Source: Promethearchaeota archaeon
GTDB lineage: Archaea; Asgardarchaeota; Lokiarchaeia; Sigyniarchaeales; SOKP01
Reading direction: 5' to 3'
NCBI GenBank assembly: GCA_030615235.1
Contig: JAUWZR010000123.1
Coordinates: 1 to 7,612, forward strand
Length of the DNA stretch: 7,612 bases
The position numbers and the translations under genes are program-made. This document shows, one piece after another, positions 1 to 6,546 of this stretch; positions within the stretch are counted from its first letter, which is position 1, and each line of letters starts with the position of its first letter. The notes below the pieces were generated by a model. The model saw nothing but the letters and a program-made list of their open reading frames with translations, had not been told where the DNA came from and did no database searches.

Positions 1-1
1 A

Positions 2-199
2 AGAAGACTACAAACACTTGTTTTTGAGAAAGGCTACGCTAAATCCATCTATCAAGCACGGCAATTCGTCGTTCACGGCCATATTCAAGTACGTGGCAAA
101 AAAATTAACGCACCTTCTTACATCGTTAAAAAAGAGGAAGAGGATATGATAGGATACGCTCCTAGCAGTCCACTCTCCGCAATTAAAGAATCTACTTAA
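2..199 (+). CDS. rps4: 30S ribosomal protein S4 (uS4), C-terminal part
   Basis: This is the last 65 residues of ribosomal protein uS4, open at the left window edge. The reading frame starts at base 2 (RRLQTLVFEKGYAKSIYQAR) and stops with TAA at 197-199. The visible part is the S4 RNA-binding domain: the LQTLVFEKG.AKSIYQARQ.V.HGHI.V.G...N.PSY.V segment is the typical alpha-L fold that binds rRNA. A short tail rich in Lys, Glu and Ser follows. uS4 is a primary 16S rRNA binder in small-subunit assembly. It is followed after 12 bases by rps11 on the same strand, the usual archaeal order (rps13-rps4-rps11), so the two are surely co-transcribed. Family assignment is firm; the N-terminal half lies outside the window. 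Confidence 0.93.
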   Translation, partial: RRLQTLVFEKGYAKSIYQARQFVVHGHIQVRGKKINAPSYIVKKEEEDMIGYAPSSPLSAIKEST

Positions 200-211
200 T
201 AGGTATTAATC

Positions 212-610
212 ATGAGCAAAAAAGAAGAAGATAAATGGGCAATCGTTCACATCTTTAGTAGCTACAATAACACAATTGTTACCGCTACAGATTTAAGCGG
301 CGCTGAAACGTTCGCTAAATGCACAGGCGGTATGGTCGTCAAAGCTGACCGAGACGAATCTAACCCCTACGCTGCCATGCAATGCGGCTTTCGCGTGGCA
401 AATGGGCTAAAAGATAAAGGTGTAAGAGGCATTCACATAAAAGTGCGAGCGCCCGGTGGGAACAAAAGCCAAACTCCCGGCCCAGGGGCTCAAGCATGCA
501 TTCGTGCGCTTGCTCGGTCTGGTCTGCGTGTCGGTCGAATCGAAGAAGTAACCCCGAAGTCCCACGACCACTGTAGAAGGAAGGGTGGGCATAGGGGGCG
601 CAGAGTTTAA
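212..610 (+). CDS. rps11: 30S ribosomal protein S11 (uS11)
   Basis: Complete 132-residue uS11, the platform protein of the small subunit (archaeal S11, eukaryotic S14). Signatures are AIVHIFSSYNNTIVTATDLSG near the N-terminus, the CTGGM.VKADRDESNPYAAM block at about 37-55, APGGNKSQTPGPGAQA at about 80-95, and the basic tail RRKGGHRGRR. The tail and the ADRDES block match the archaeal/eukaryotic branch rather than the bacterial one. The stretch TPKSHDHC replaces the more usual TPIPHDG(T/C), a small oddity close to the tail. ATG at 212 is chosen because AGGT at 201-204 gives a short Shine-Dalgarno match 7 bases upstream and the length is normal for the family. Codon use is more GC-rich than in neighbouring genes, as expected for a highly expressed core gene. 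The next gene is convergent, so the ribosomal run ends here. Confidence 0.97.
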   Translation: MSKKEEDKWAIVHIFSSYNNTIVTATDLSGAETFAKCTGGMVVKADRDESNPYAAMQCGFRVANGLKDKGVRGIHIKVRAPGGNKSQTPGPGAQACIRALARSGLRVGRIEEVTPKSHDHCRRKGGHRGRRV

Positions 611-616
611 TTTAAA

Positions 617-685
617 GCGCTCTCTTGGCGAATTGGCAGAGCTAATTCTCGGAATTCTTTTTTTCTTTACTTGAATATTTTTTTT
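617..685 (+). terminator. probable terminator of the rps4-rps11 transcript
   Basis: Just after the rps11 stop there is a 5-bp hairpin arm pair GCTCT (619-623) and AGAGC (638-642). Two thymidine runs follow: seven T at 658-664 and eight T at 678-685. Archaeal RNA polymerase commonly terminates at such U-runs, with or without a hairpin. The same bases, read on the other strand, are lysine codons at the end of the convergent zinc-ribbon coding sequence, so the T-runs may be partly coincidental. Confidence 0.45.
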
Positions 686-1010
686 CAAATTTCTCTTTCA
701 TTTCATAATACATATTAATATAATCGTGTTGATATCTATTTTCTGCGCTTCCGTGAGCAGGGTACCAGATGCGATCGTTATCATGGCATTCAATACAATA
801 CCATTGATCGTGAATTTCGATATAAATCATATCATTTTCTTGATTTGAGCACCGAGCACACTCACAAATAGATCTTCTTCTCAGACTTGTGAGTTTATGC
901 CTCGTGCCTTCTAAATAATGTAATTCTGCTAGTTCTTCGGGTGAAAGGTCGAGAGGCGGGGGATATAAACTTGCGTAGTGCCCTAAAATCTCATCTTCAT
1001 CCCATAAGGA
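642..1010 (-). pseudogene. C-terminal zinc-ribbon part of frameshifted LRR protein (copy 1)
   Basis: This frame is open from 1010 down to TAG at 642-644 (122 codons) and continues the LRR reading frame of 997-1386 after a one-base shift. It reads SLWDEDEILGHYASLYPPPLD, then SPEELAELHYLEGTRHKL, then a basic RRRSICECARC. The CxxC pair (CARC) is followed 17 residues later by a second pair (CIEC), then NDRIWYPAHGSAENRYQHDY and a lysine-rich tail. Two CxxC pairs at this spacing suggest a zinc ribbon; no function is known to me. Within it, ATG at 830 opens a 62-residue frame, but that start would discard the first CxxC pair and is unlikely to be used. Near-identical sequence recurs at 2663-2896 and 6547-6727, which supports this frame as real protein. 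The frameshift could be a genuine mutation or an assembly error. Confidence 0.72.
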
Positions 1011-1386
1011 TTAACTTATTAAACCTTAAATGTAATTCTTGTAATTCTTGTAACTTACCTATAGATATAGGGAGTTCATTTAATCTATTATTTTCCAAAT
1101 TTAATACTTTAAGTGAGGATAGATCTCCTATCGTGTCTGGAAGCTTTGATATTTGATTTTTTACCAAATATAACGTTTGAAGTGATTTTAAACTGCCTAT
1201 TGACTCAGGAAGGTATGATAATTTAGAATCGTATAATCCCAATTCTATTATGTTATCTTTTTTAATTTTAATTCCAAAAGTAAACTTTATAATCTCATCT
1301 TTAAAAGGAATATCAGTTCCAATTACCTTTTTTAAATCCACCAAGAATTTTTCTTGTTCTCGTTCCAAATTATATTTTGAAATCAT
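997..1386 (-). CDS. leucine-rich-repeat protein, N-terminal part (frameshifted)
   Basis: The 129-residue open frame begins at ATG 1386. An N-terminal helical segment rich in Glu and Lys (MISKYNLEREQEKF to about residue 45) precedes three full 23-residue LRRs at about 49-71, 72-94 and 95-117, plus the beginning of a fourth. The pattern is LxxLxLxxNxLxxLPxxIGxL, as in cytoplasmic protein-interaction LRRs. The frame ends abruptly in mid-repeat with NKLILMG and TGA. Dropping one base near 1008-1009 would join it to SLWDEDEILGHY and the zinc ribbon, giving a protein of about 247 residues. LRR proteins with this N-terminal segment are, from memory, abundant in Lokiarchaeota; the role is unknown. 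Three or four repeats is few for an LRR solenoid, so repeats may also have been lost. The gene is convergent with rps11. Confidence 0.75.
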   Translation of the reverse strand: MISKYNLEREQEKFLVDLKKVIGTDIPFKDEIIKFTFGIKIKKDNIIELGLYDSKLSYLPESIGSLKSLQTLYLVKNQISKLPDTIGDLSSLKVLNLENNRLNELPISIGKLQELQELHLRFNKLILMG

Positions 1387-1434
1387 AAAATCTTAACCTA
1401 CAGTCAAATTATTAATCATTTTGCCTTTTAGAAG

Positions 1435-1447
1435 CTATTTAAAGTTA
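1435..1447 (-). promoter_or_regulatory. candidate TATA box of the LRR gene
   Basis: On the minus strand the sequence reads TAACTTTAAATAG, with the TATA-like core CTTTAAATA about 50 bases upstream of the LRR ATG. The same core, TTAAATAG, occurs in the plus-strand candidates at 1691-1700 and 6841-6849. The whole region is AT-rich, so chance matches are common. Confidence 0.3.
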
Positions 1448-1580
1448 AATCTTATGTTTTAAAGAACAATTAAGAACTAATTCTTCTTAATATTTCTATA
1501 ATAAATCCTTTATTAATTATTAGATTATTTTGTTTATTACATCTTAATTAAAAACCCCCGTGCTATCGACCACTATTTTG

Positions 1581-1616
1581 AAATAGAGGTAAACCAAGTT
1601 TTTTAGTTGTAAAACT
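1581..1616. repeat. 36-bp dispersed direct repeat, copy A
   Basis: Bases 1581-1616 match 6763-6798 at 35 of 36 positions, in the same orientation. The block starts AAATAGAGGTAAACC and ends TTTTTTAGTTGTAAAACT. The single difference is G at 1598 against C at 6780; the C version completes a CAACT/AGTTG inverted repeat and the G version breaks it. The block lies on the 5' side (minus-strand sense) of the LRR gene at 642-1386, about 195 bases before its ATG. The second copy has the same relation to the zinc-ribbon relic at 6547-6727. Confidence 0.85.
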
Positions 1617-1690
1617 TTCAAAATTTTTCTTTCTTGCACCCGCTACAAAAACCCTCGCTTATAACGGCTCGATTCGCAAGCCTGTGAAGG

Positions 1691-1700
1691 TTTTAAATAG
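1691..1700 (+). promoter_or_regulatory. candidate TATA box
   Basis: TTTTAAATAG preceded by purine-rich GTGAAGG (a BRE-like element), facing the membrane-protein gene that begins at 1922. The distance of over 200 bases would imply a long leader, so a nearer AT-rich element (such as TTTAAAAATA at 1868-1877) may be the real promoter instead. Confidence 0.25.
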
Positions 1701-1921
1701 GGGTTAAATCTGAAAACAAGGCGTATCATATTTTTTATCCTTTTTTTTTAATAGCGGTTCCATATCTTTTTGCGAATTTTTTGGAATTTTTTACTTTATA
1801 AAAATGAAGTAGAGGATATAAATTCAAAATATAATATTTTGACAATATTTTCATTCCTAAAATAGGTTTAAAAATAATAAGAGGTTAATTATGTAATATA
1901 ATCAAAAAAGACAATAAGCTA

Positions 1922-2584
1922 ATGAAACGCAAGAATAAGTTAAGATTTATTATTATTGCCAGTTTTTTAGTAATCCCATTAGTGTACAATTTAATTGTAA
2001 TTAGGCCTAAAATATATTACGAAATTGAATACGACATAACATTGCCAAATCGAGAGGCGATCATAAATAGAGTTGAAACCTTAAATTATTCCGATTATTT
2101 AAGTGGGAATTGTTATTCCGGTTCAGGTTTATATGAAGGTATAACTTGTTATGTTGATAGAAATTTAGTAGATTTTCTTAAGAATAGAATTGAAGATGAA
2201 ATTTGGCCTCGATGGATGCCATGGTATACACATAAATTATGTTATTCATTTTTAGGTGAAAATCATACTAGACTAAATTTAACTTATAAGGACAATTGGA
2301 TATATAGCTTAAAGGATTATAATAATCAGTCACTTATTTCGAGTCAATTTTTTTGGCGGGATTATGACCTATACCTAAATTTCGCAAAAATCCCCCATGT
2401 GGGTTCTGGTAAATCTAGTTTGGTATTGAATGGCTTGATTTTTGTAAAGATGAGTGTTGAATACGTGTGGGTGGGTGATGCTTATCTATGGTACCATGAT
2501 CACTCGTTTGAGCAATATATTTTACTAGATCTGAGCTTAGATGTTTTGTTAATTTTAGTTTATTATGATATTTTCATCGATTAA
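1922..2584 (+). CDS. hypothetical membrane-anchored extracytoplasmic protein
   Basis: I do not recognise this 220-residue protein. Basic residues 1-8 followed by a hydrophobic stretch at about 9-27 look like an uncleaved signal anchor, which would place the rest outside the cell. The remainder is rich in Tyr, Trp and Asn and carries four N-glycosylation sequons (N55-Y-S, N114-H-T, N119-L-T, N135-Q-S) and three Cys (64, 76, 107). This fits an exported archaeal protein. The C-terminal 199-219 is hydrophobic but holds two Asp, so a second membrane helix is doubtful. ATG 1922 is chosen because it puts positive charge directly before the anchor; there is no clear Shine-Dalgarno match. The gene stands alone and is convergent with the zinc-ribbon fragment that follows. 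Low-GC codon use matches the flanks. That it is a real gene is likely; its role is unknown. Confidence 0.7.
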   Translation: MKRKNKLRFIIIASFLVIPLVYNLIVIRPKIYYEIEYDITLPNREAIINRVETLNYSDYLSGNCYSGSGLYEGITCYVDRNLVDFLKNRIEDEIWPRWMPWYTHKLCYSFLGENHTRLNLTYKDNWIYSLKDYNNQSLISSQFFWRDYDLYLNFAKIPHVGSGKSSLVLNGLIFVKMSVEYVWVGDAYLWYHDHSFEQYILLDLSLDVLLILVYYDIFID

Positions 2585-2662
2585 GAAGTAGGATGAGTAG
2601 GTTGGTAAAGTGAGGGGAGTGTATTTTAGTTGCTCAATAATTAGTAGATTATTGTAAAAAAG

Positions 2663-2896
2663 TTAAGCACTAATTAAATTATAAAGTTTAATATTATTAT
2701 GATCGTGTTGCCATTTATTTTCTGAGCTTCCATGTGCTGTGTACCAGATGCGATCGTTTTCATAGCACTCAATGCAATACCACTCCTCATGAAAATCGAT
2801 ATGCACCATATCTTTTTCTTGGCTTGAACAAATAGGGCATTCACAAATAGATTTTCTTTTTAGACTATAGATTAGGTTTTGAGTCGGCTCATGCAA
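2663..2896 (-). CDS. small zinc-ribbon protein, LRR-less copy 2
   Basis: A 77-residue frame starting at TTG 2896 and ending at 2663. It contains ICECPIC, then CIEC 17 residues after the first CxxC pair, then NDRIWYTAHGSSENKWQHDH. This is the same zinc-ribbon module as the C-terminal part of the broken gene at 642-1386, so both metal-binding pairs are intact. No LRR or WDEDEILGHY segment precedes it: an in-frame TAA lies six codons upstream of the TTG. The last residues (NNIKLYNLISA) diverge from copy 1, so homology is bounded on both sides. No promoter or Shine-Dalgarno match is evident. It may be a free-standing small zinc protein or, as likely, a 3' remnant of a deleted LRR gene whose frame has not yet been broken. 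It is convergent with the membrane-protein gene at 1922-2584. Confidence 0.5.
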   Translation of the reverse strand: MHEPTQNLIYSLKRKSICECPICSSQEKDMVHIDFHEEWYCIECYENDRIWYTAHGSSENKWQHDHNNIKLYNLISA

Positions 2897-3034
2897 ATGA
2901 TCATTTTTTTAAAGGATATTTGGAAGCTATGAAGTTAACTTCTTCATTAGCAGTAGAAACCTCGAAAATAAAACTTGGACATTTAGTTTTATGTAACTCT
3001 TTTAGAAATCCTGCTTATTCCTTTGAAAAATTTA

Positions 3035-5698
3035 CTATAACTCTTTTTTGTATTCTATTTTTATAATTCCCGTAGATCCATTCAACTCTATTATCTGTCC
3101 ATCTCTGAGTATTTTTGTTACGCGATTAATACCTACTATGCATGGTTTTCCGGATTCACGTGCAACTGAAGCACCATGCTGTAATGCACCGCCAGACTCA
3201 AGAAGAACACCTGCTGCATTTAAAAAAAGTATCGTCCAACCTGGATCAGTAGCTTTGGTTACCAAGATGTCACCCGGAAGAATTGGTTTTTCATCGGGAC
3301 GACTCAGAACTTTCACCGGGCCTTTAACGATGCCAGGGGAGACGCCTGTACCCGATAGCATGTTTTCCTCCATTGGTTCTTCAAGTAAAGTCAAGATTCG
3401 GCCGCGTGAATCAATCAAAACGGGAGGATCTAATTTGGTATTAAACTGTGCATTATACGCACGATTAGACTTTGCTAAATTACGGATGTCTAAAGTCTCA
3501 TCTCTCTCTGCTTTATTTACTTCAGAATTATACAAATCAAAAATTTGCTCAGCCTTATCCAATCGGTCCAAATTTACCCATTTTTCACCTAACGCAAGAG
3601 CTGCTAATCTAATATAATAGTCGGCCATAACTAGATAATATTTAGGGATTTCTCTATGAGCAGCAAAAGTTTTCATTACATTATATCTTTTTTTGAATTG
3701 TTTAACCTTTCTAGTACTTTTCTTTTCTAAGATTTCCTCTAGTTTTTTAACAGCATTTTCACGTCTTTTTACACCATTTTCAAAATTTTGAACGGGATTA
3801 AGTCCTAAGTCTGCCGTCGAAGTCATTGTTTTCATCATAGTAAAAACTTCCTCAGGTCTCTCGTTATACCTAAGGGTTGCTACATCAATTTCTTTTGGAT
3901 GACGAAAACCAAATCGATCCATAAAAGTTTTCCATTTTTTTAAAAATTCGGACGAAACTTTATTCTGTTCAAGATTTTGTATAAATTTAATCGGGGTATC
4001 TGTATTTAAAATCTCAGGGAACTGCGATAACTCATAAAATAACAAGCCCATTTCAATGGTAACATTATGGGGGAGAGAATTTTCAATGTATACTAACTGA
4101 TCTTGTACAGATTGTGGTTCGTTTTTGAACATCTTTTTTATTTTAGAACGGGCAAGCATTGTAGCATAAAGGGCGGGCATCAAAACTTGATACATGTGAT
4201 TAACAGTCATCCTCATCAGAGTTCTACTTAAATATTCAAAATTACAGTCTTCAAAGGAACATTTCTCTTGGTAGAATTGCTTCAATTCTACTTCTAACTT
4301 CTTATTTTCTTCGAGAAAGAATTCGAGGTACCTCGCTGGTTTTCTGATTGCGCTCAAAATACGAAAGGGTTTTTTAAACATTACAAAAGCCATTTTTATA
4401 TAACTCTTAAATAATCCTTTAGGACGTTTTTTGGGCGTATATTGCTTGAGGTCGAGATCATTTAAAATTCTCCAACCACGATTCTCCACTAAGTTAATAC
4501 TGTTTATTATAATTTTTTTCCCTGGAAGCTTAAAAACATTTGAAAAGTTTATGTAAACTCTACCTCCTGCCGCACAATACATTCCATTTTCGATATCCGT
4601 GATTTTCTTGACGTCTTTTTCATTCACCGTAGCAAACGCCATCAAATCCCATATTCCAACACCTAAAGGGCTAATATTTTCAACCAAACCCTGTTCGGTC
4701 AGGAGGATATCAAAGTAAAGTTTTCTAGGTTCCCCAGGTTTCGTAATTAACTCTTGAGGGATCTTATAATATGTAGTAATGGGACGGGCTTGAAGTAGAT
4801 AGAGATTTTCTCCCTCATATGTCCATTCAATATCCATTGGCATATTATATTCAGTTTCGATCTTGGTTACTAAGGAGGTTATGGCTACAATTTGTTCATC
4901 AGAAAGGCAAATATTTGTCGGATCGGAGATATTTTTTGTTTCTGTACCACCGTCAGCTTTTAAATAAATGGCAACGTCCTTTTTTCCAGCGGTTTTTTCA
5001 ATGATTGTACCAGTGACTTTATCCACGATAAATTGATCTGGTGTTACCGTTCCGTCCACAACAGTAACCCCCAATCCTAAGTTTGCATTAATGACCGCTT
5101 CATCATAATCGTTTGAAACAGGATTCAGCGAGAATGCCACTCCAGATATGTCTGATGCGATTTGTTTTTGGAGGACTACAGCAATTTTCGGGTCATATAG
5201 ATCAAACCCGTTCTTTTCCTTGTAAGCAAACACTCGTGCATCCAATGCAGAGGTGAAACAAGTATTTATTGCCTCTTCTAGGTTACTGTCATTCACTCCA
5301 AGAACTGTTTCATAGATTCCGGCAAAAGAGGCACCTTCTAGATCTTCTTCGGGGGAGGAGGACCTAACAGCCATAAGCGATATCTCTTCTGATCGTAAAA
5401 ACTCCCTTACTTCTAAAAGCGCTTGTTTTTGATCTTCCGTAAATTCAAGTTTTTGACATATTTTTTTGATATTATTTGCAGCAGCAATTAAAGCATCCCC
5501 TTTTGCTTGGGTAAGTGATTGCCATTCAGACGTTGATTTGATTTGTTTAATCCATTTAGTAAAGAAGTCAGCTGATAAAATCACTGCGGAAGGGACATTA
5601 TATCCATTTTTTGCAGAACGAATGAGAGAAAGTCCCTTTCCTCCAATCTGATCAATTGTGGGAGTGGATGGGGTTTGAAGGGTAAAAATTAGATTCAT
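3035..5698 (-). CDS. PEP synthase/PPDK-family phosphotransferase (rifampicin phosphotransferase-like architecture)
   Basis: An 887-residue enzyme. Residues 1 to about 310 form the ATP-grasp nucleotide-binding domain of pyruvate phosphate dikinase: IGGKG with K21, VRSSSPEED with R112, SGVAFSLNP at 185-193, and DIEW (289-292) followed by LLQARPIT (301-308). A long helical middle region (about 310-780) follows; its end, HREIPKYYLVMADYYIRLAALALGEKW from 681, resembles the equivalent helices of rifampicin phosphotransferases. The C-terminal swivelling phosphohistidine domain (about 783-882) carries ESGGALQHGASVARE with the expected catalytic His841. The PEP/pyruvate TIM-barrel domain of true PEP synthase or PPDK is absent, so it probably passes phosphate from ATP to another acceptor. 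The substrate is unknown; rifampicin is only the best-known example. ATG 5698 starts a normal-length N-terminus. No Shine-Dalgarno match is visible and a TATA-like element about 25 bases upstream suggests a leaderless message. Confidence 0.88.
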   Translation of the reverse strand: MNLIFTLQTPSTPTIDQIGGKGLSLIRSAKNGYNVPSAVILSADFFTKWIKQIKSTSEWQSLTQAKGDALIAAANNIKKICQKLEFTEDQKQALLEVREFLRSEEISLMAVRSSSPEEDLEGASFAGIYETVLGVNDSNLEEAINTCFTSALDARVFAYKEKNGFDLYDPKIAVVLQKQIASDISGVAFSLNPVSNDYDEAVINANLGLGVTVVDGTVTPDQFIVDKVTGTIIEKTAGKKDVAIYLKADGGTETKNISDPTNICLSDEQIVAITSLVTKIETEYNMPMDIEWTYEGENLYLLQARPITTYYKIPQELITKPGEPRKLYFDILLTEQGLVENISPLGVGIWDLMAFATVNEKDVKKITDIENGMYCAAGGRVYINFSNVFKLPGKKIIINSINLVENRGWRILNDLDLKQYTPKKRPKGLFKSYIKMAFVMFKKPFRILSAIRKPARYLEFFLEENKKLEVELKQFYQEKCSFEDCNFEYLSRTLMRMTVNHMYQVLMPALYATMLARSKIKKMFKNEPQSVQDQLVYIENSLPHNVTIEMGLLFYELSQFPEILNTDTPIKFIQNLEQNKVSSEFLKKWKTFMDRFGFRHPKEIDVATLRYNERPEEVFTMMKTMTSTADLGLNPVQNFENGVKRRENAVKKLEEILEKKSTRKVKQFKKRYNVMKTFAAHREIPKYYLVMADYYIRLAALALGEKWVNLDRLDKAEQIFDLYNSEVNKAERDETLDIRNLAKSNRAYNAQFNTKLDPPVLIDSRGRILTLLEEPMEENMLSGTGVSPGIVKGPVKVLSRPDEKPILPGDILVTKATDPGWTILFLNAAGVLLESGGALQHGASVARESGKPCIVGINRVTKILRDGQIIELNGSTGIIKIEYKKEL

Positions 5699-5718
5699 GT
5701 GATCTATATTACTTTTAA

Positions 5719-5730
5719 TAATAAAATACT
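5719..5730 (-). promoter_or_regulatory. candidate TATA box for the PPDK-like gene
   Basis: On the minus strand AGTATTTTATTA sits about 21-32 bases before the ATG at 5698. That is the distance expected for a leaderless archaeal transcript, and it fits the absence of a Shine-Dalgarno match. The region is AT-rich, so this is only suggestive. Confidence 0.3.
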
Positions 5731-5859
5731 ATCAATAACACTTCCTTGAAAAGATTAAAAAAAAAGAAAAAAAGGAATTAATGATTAAGATTTCAATGAA
5801 AATTCCTTTGAAACTGTCAAGATAGGACAATTTATTCTAATACGAAAATACTGGTCTAC

Positions 5860-5880
5860 AAATTCTTTAAAAAAGAATTT
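5860..5880. promoter_or_regulatory. perfect 9-bp inverted repeat upstream of the GNAT gene
   Basis: AAATTCTTT at 5860-5868 and AAAGAATTT at 5872-5880 are perfect reverse complements separated by AAA. The palindrome spans positions -36 to -16 from the GNAT ATG, where a TATA box would lie for a leaderless gene, and its centre CTTTAAAAAAG is TATA-like. It could be an operator overlapping the promoter, in the intergenic region between two divergent genes. AT-rich palindromes of this size can also arise by chance. Confidence 0.4.
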
Positions 5881-5895
5881 TCTTTAAATTCTAAT

Positions 5896-6528
5896 ATGAA
5901 TATGAATAAGGATTTAGACAATTTCTTCAAATTAACTCTAGACTATATTAAAAAGGCAAGTAAAGTGGCAGGTGATGCGTTTCAAGATGATCCTGTCACG
6001 ATTCTTTCATTTCCTGATGAGAAAGAAAGAAAAGAGAAACTACAATATAGCTTTAAAATGATATATGAGTACGGAGTAAGAAATGGAGTCACTTATGCTA
6101 CATCTGAAGATTTAGAAGGAATTATCATATGGCTACCCCCAAATAAGATTTATCCATCTACTTGGACTATGATGAGACATGGTGGTTTTTATGCAATGCG
6201 TAAAGTAGGATTAAAATTTAAAGCAATGAAAACAAGTATAGCTGTATTCAAATATGAGGAAGCTAGACATAAAGAACTTGTACCGTATGAACATTGGTAT
6301 CTTCAAAATATTGCCGTTAAACCAGAAGAACAAAGAAAAGGATATGGAGGGCTACTATTAAGCGCTATGTTTAAAAAAATTGATAGTGAAGGGTTATCCA
6401 TTTATTTAGAAACGAATAATGAAAAAAATTTGTCATTTTACCAGAAACATGGGTTTGAAATCCTTGAACATACTATAATCCCTGAAACCGATCTACCTCT
6501 TTGGTGTATGTTAAGAAAACCAAGCTAA
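5896..6528 (+). CDS. GNAT-family N-acetyltransferase
   Basis: A 210-residue protein with a C-terminal GNAT fold that transfers an acyl group from acyl-CoA, usually to an amine. Motif A is clear: LQNIAVKPEEQRKGYGGLLL at 136-155, with the pyrophosphate-binding QRKGYGG at 146-152. Motif B follows as LETNNEKNLSFYQKHGF at about 171-187, where the asparagines and the FY.KHGF element are standard. The N-terminal half (VAGDAFQDDPVTI..., then DLEGIIIWLPP) matches a group of GNATs with a longer N-terminal region, often annotated simply as acetyltransferase. The acceptor is not predictable. ATG 5896 is used, but ATG 5902 two codons later is equally possible, and neither has a Shine-Dalgarno match. It is divergent from the PPDK-like gene and shares its roughly 200-base control region, including the palindrome. 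The 3' end abuts a zinc-ribbon relic on the other strand. Confidence 0.88.
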   Translation: MNMNKDLDNFFKLTLDYIKKASKVAGDAFQDDPVTILSFPDEKERKEKLQYSFKMIYEYGVRNGVTYATSEDLEGIIIWLPPNKIYPSTWTMMRHGGFYAMRKVGLKFKAMKTSIAVFKYEEARHKELVPYEHWYLQNIAVKPEEQRKGYGGLLLSAMFKKIDSEGLSIYLETNNEKNLSFYQKHGFEILEHTIIPETDLPLWCMLRKPS

Positions 6529-6546
6529 GCTTGATAAATGAGTTTT

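Larger units (their letters stand above)
1387..1921. other. AT-rich gene-free region with a GC-rich island
   Basis: I see no credible protein-coding frame across these 535 bases. The stretch is strongly AT-rich with long T-runs (for example around 1731-1752 and 1768-1790). It contains the 36-bp repeat at 1581-1616. About 20 bases downstream is a GC-rich island at about 1633-1690 with short complementary segments: CTTGC 1633-1637 with GCAAG 1676-1680, and GGCT 1666-1669 with AGCC 1679-1682. A TATA-like TTTTAAATA follows at 1691-1699. The island is not a recognisable tRNA, and a small RNA or a decayed gene fragment are the main possibilities. Confidence 0.5.

Noticed and set aside
407..688. 93-residue minus-strand open frame across rps11
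   Set aside because: It is antisense to a certain ribosomal gene, has no family features and uses the T-run region as coding sequence.
941..1156. 71-residue plus-strand open frame across the LRR gene
   Set aside because: It is the shadow of the LRR repeats read on the other strand; its Asn/Ser/Leu-rich sequence is a by-product of repeat codons.
1633..1690. tRNA on either strand of the GC-rich island
   Set aside because: A 5-bp stem with a 7-base loop can be drawn on the minus strand, but the loop lacks U33 and no T arm, D arm or acceptor stem fits.
2402..2419. GSGKSS in the membrane protein as a Walker A motif
   Set aside because: The required first Gly/Ala four residues before GK is absent (a Pro stands there), and no Walker B or nucleotide-binding fold is visible.
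3048..3617. 189-residue plus-strand open frame inside the PPDK-like gene
   Set aside because: It lies wholly antisense to the conserved phosphohistidine domain and adjoining helices, with no recognisable motif.
4819..5651. Two 61-residue plus-strand frames antisense to the ATP-grasp domain
   Set aside because: They overlap strongly conserved coding sequence on the other strand and show no features of their own.
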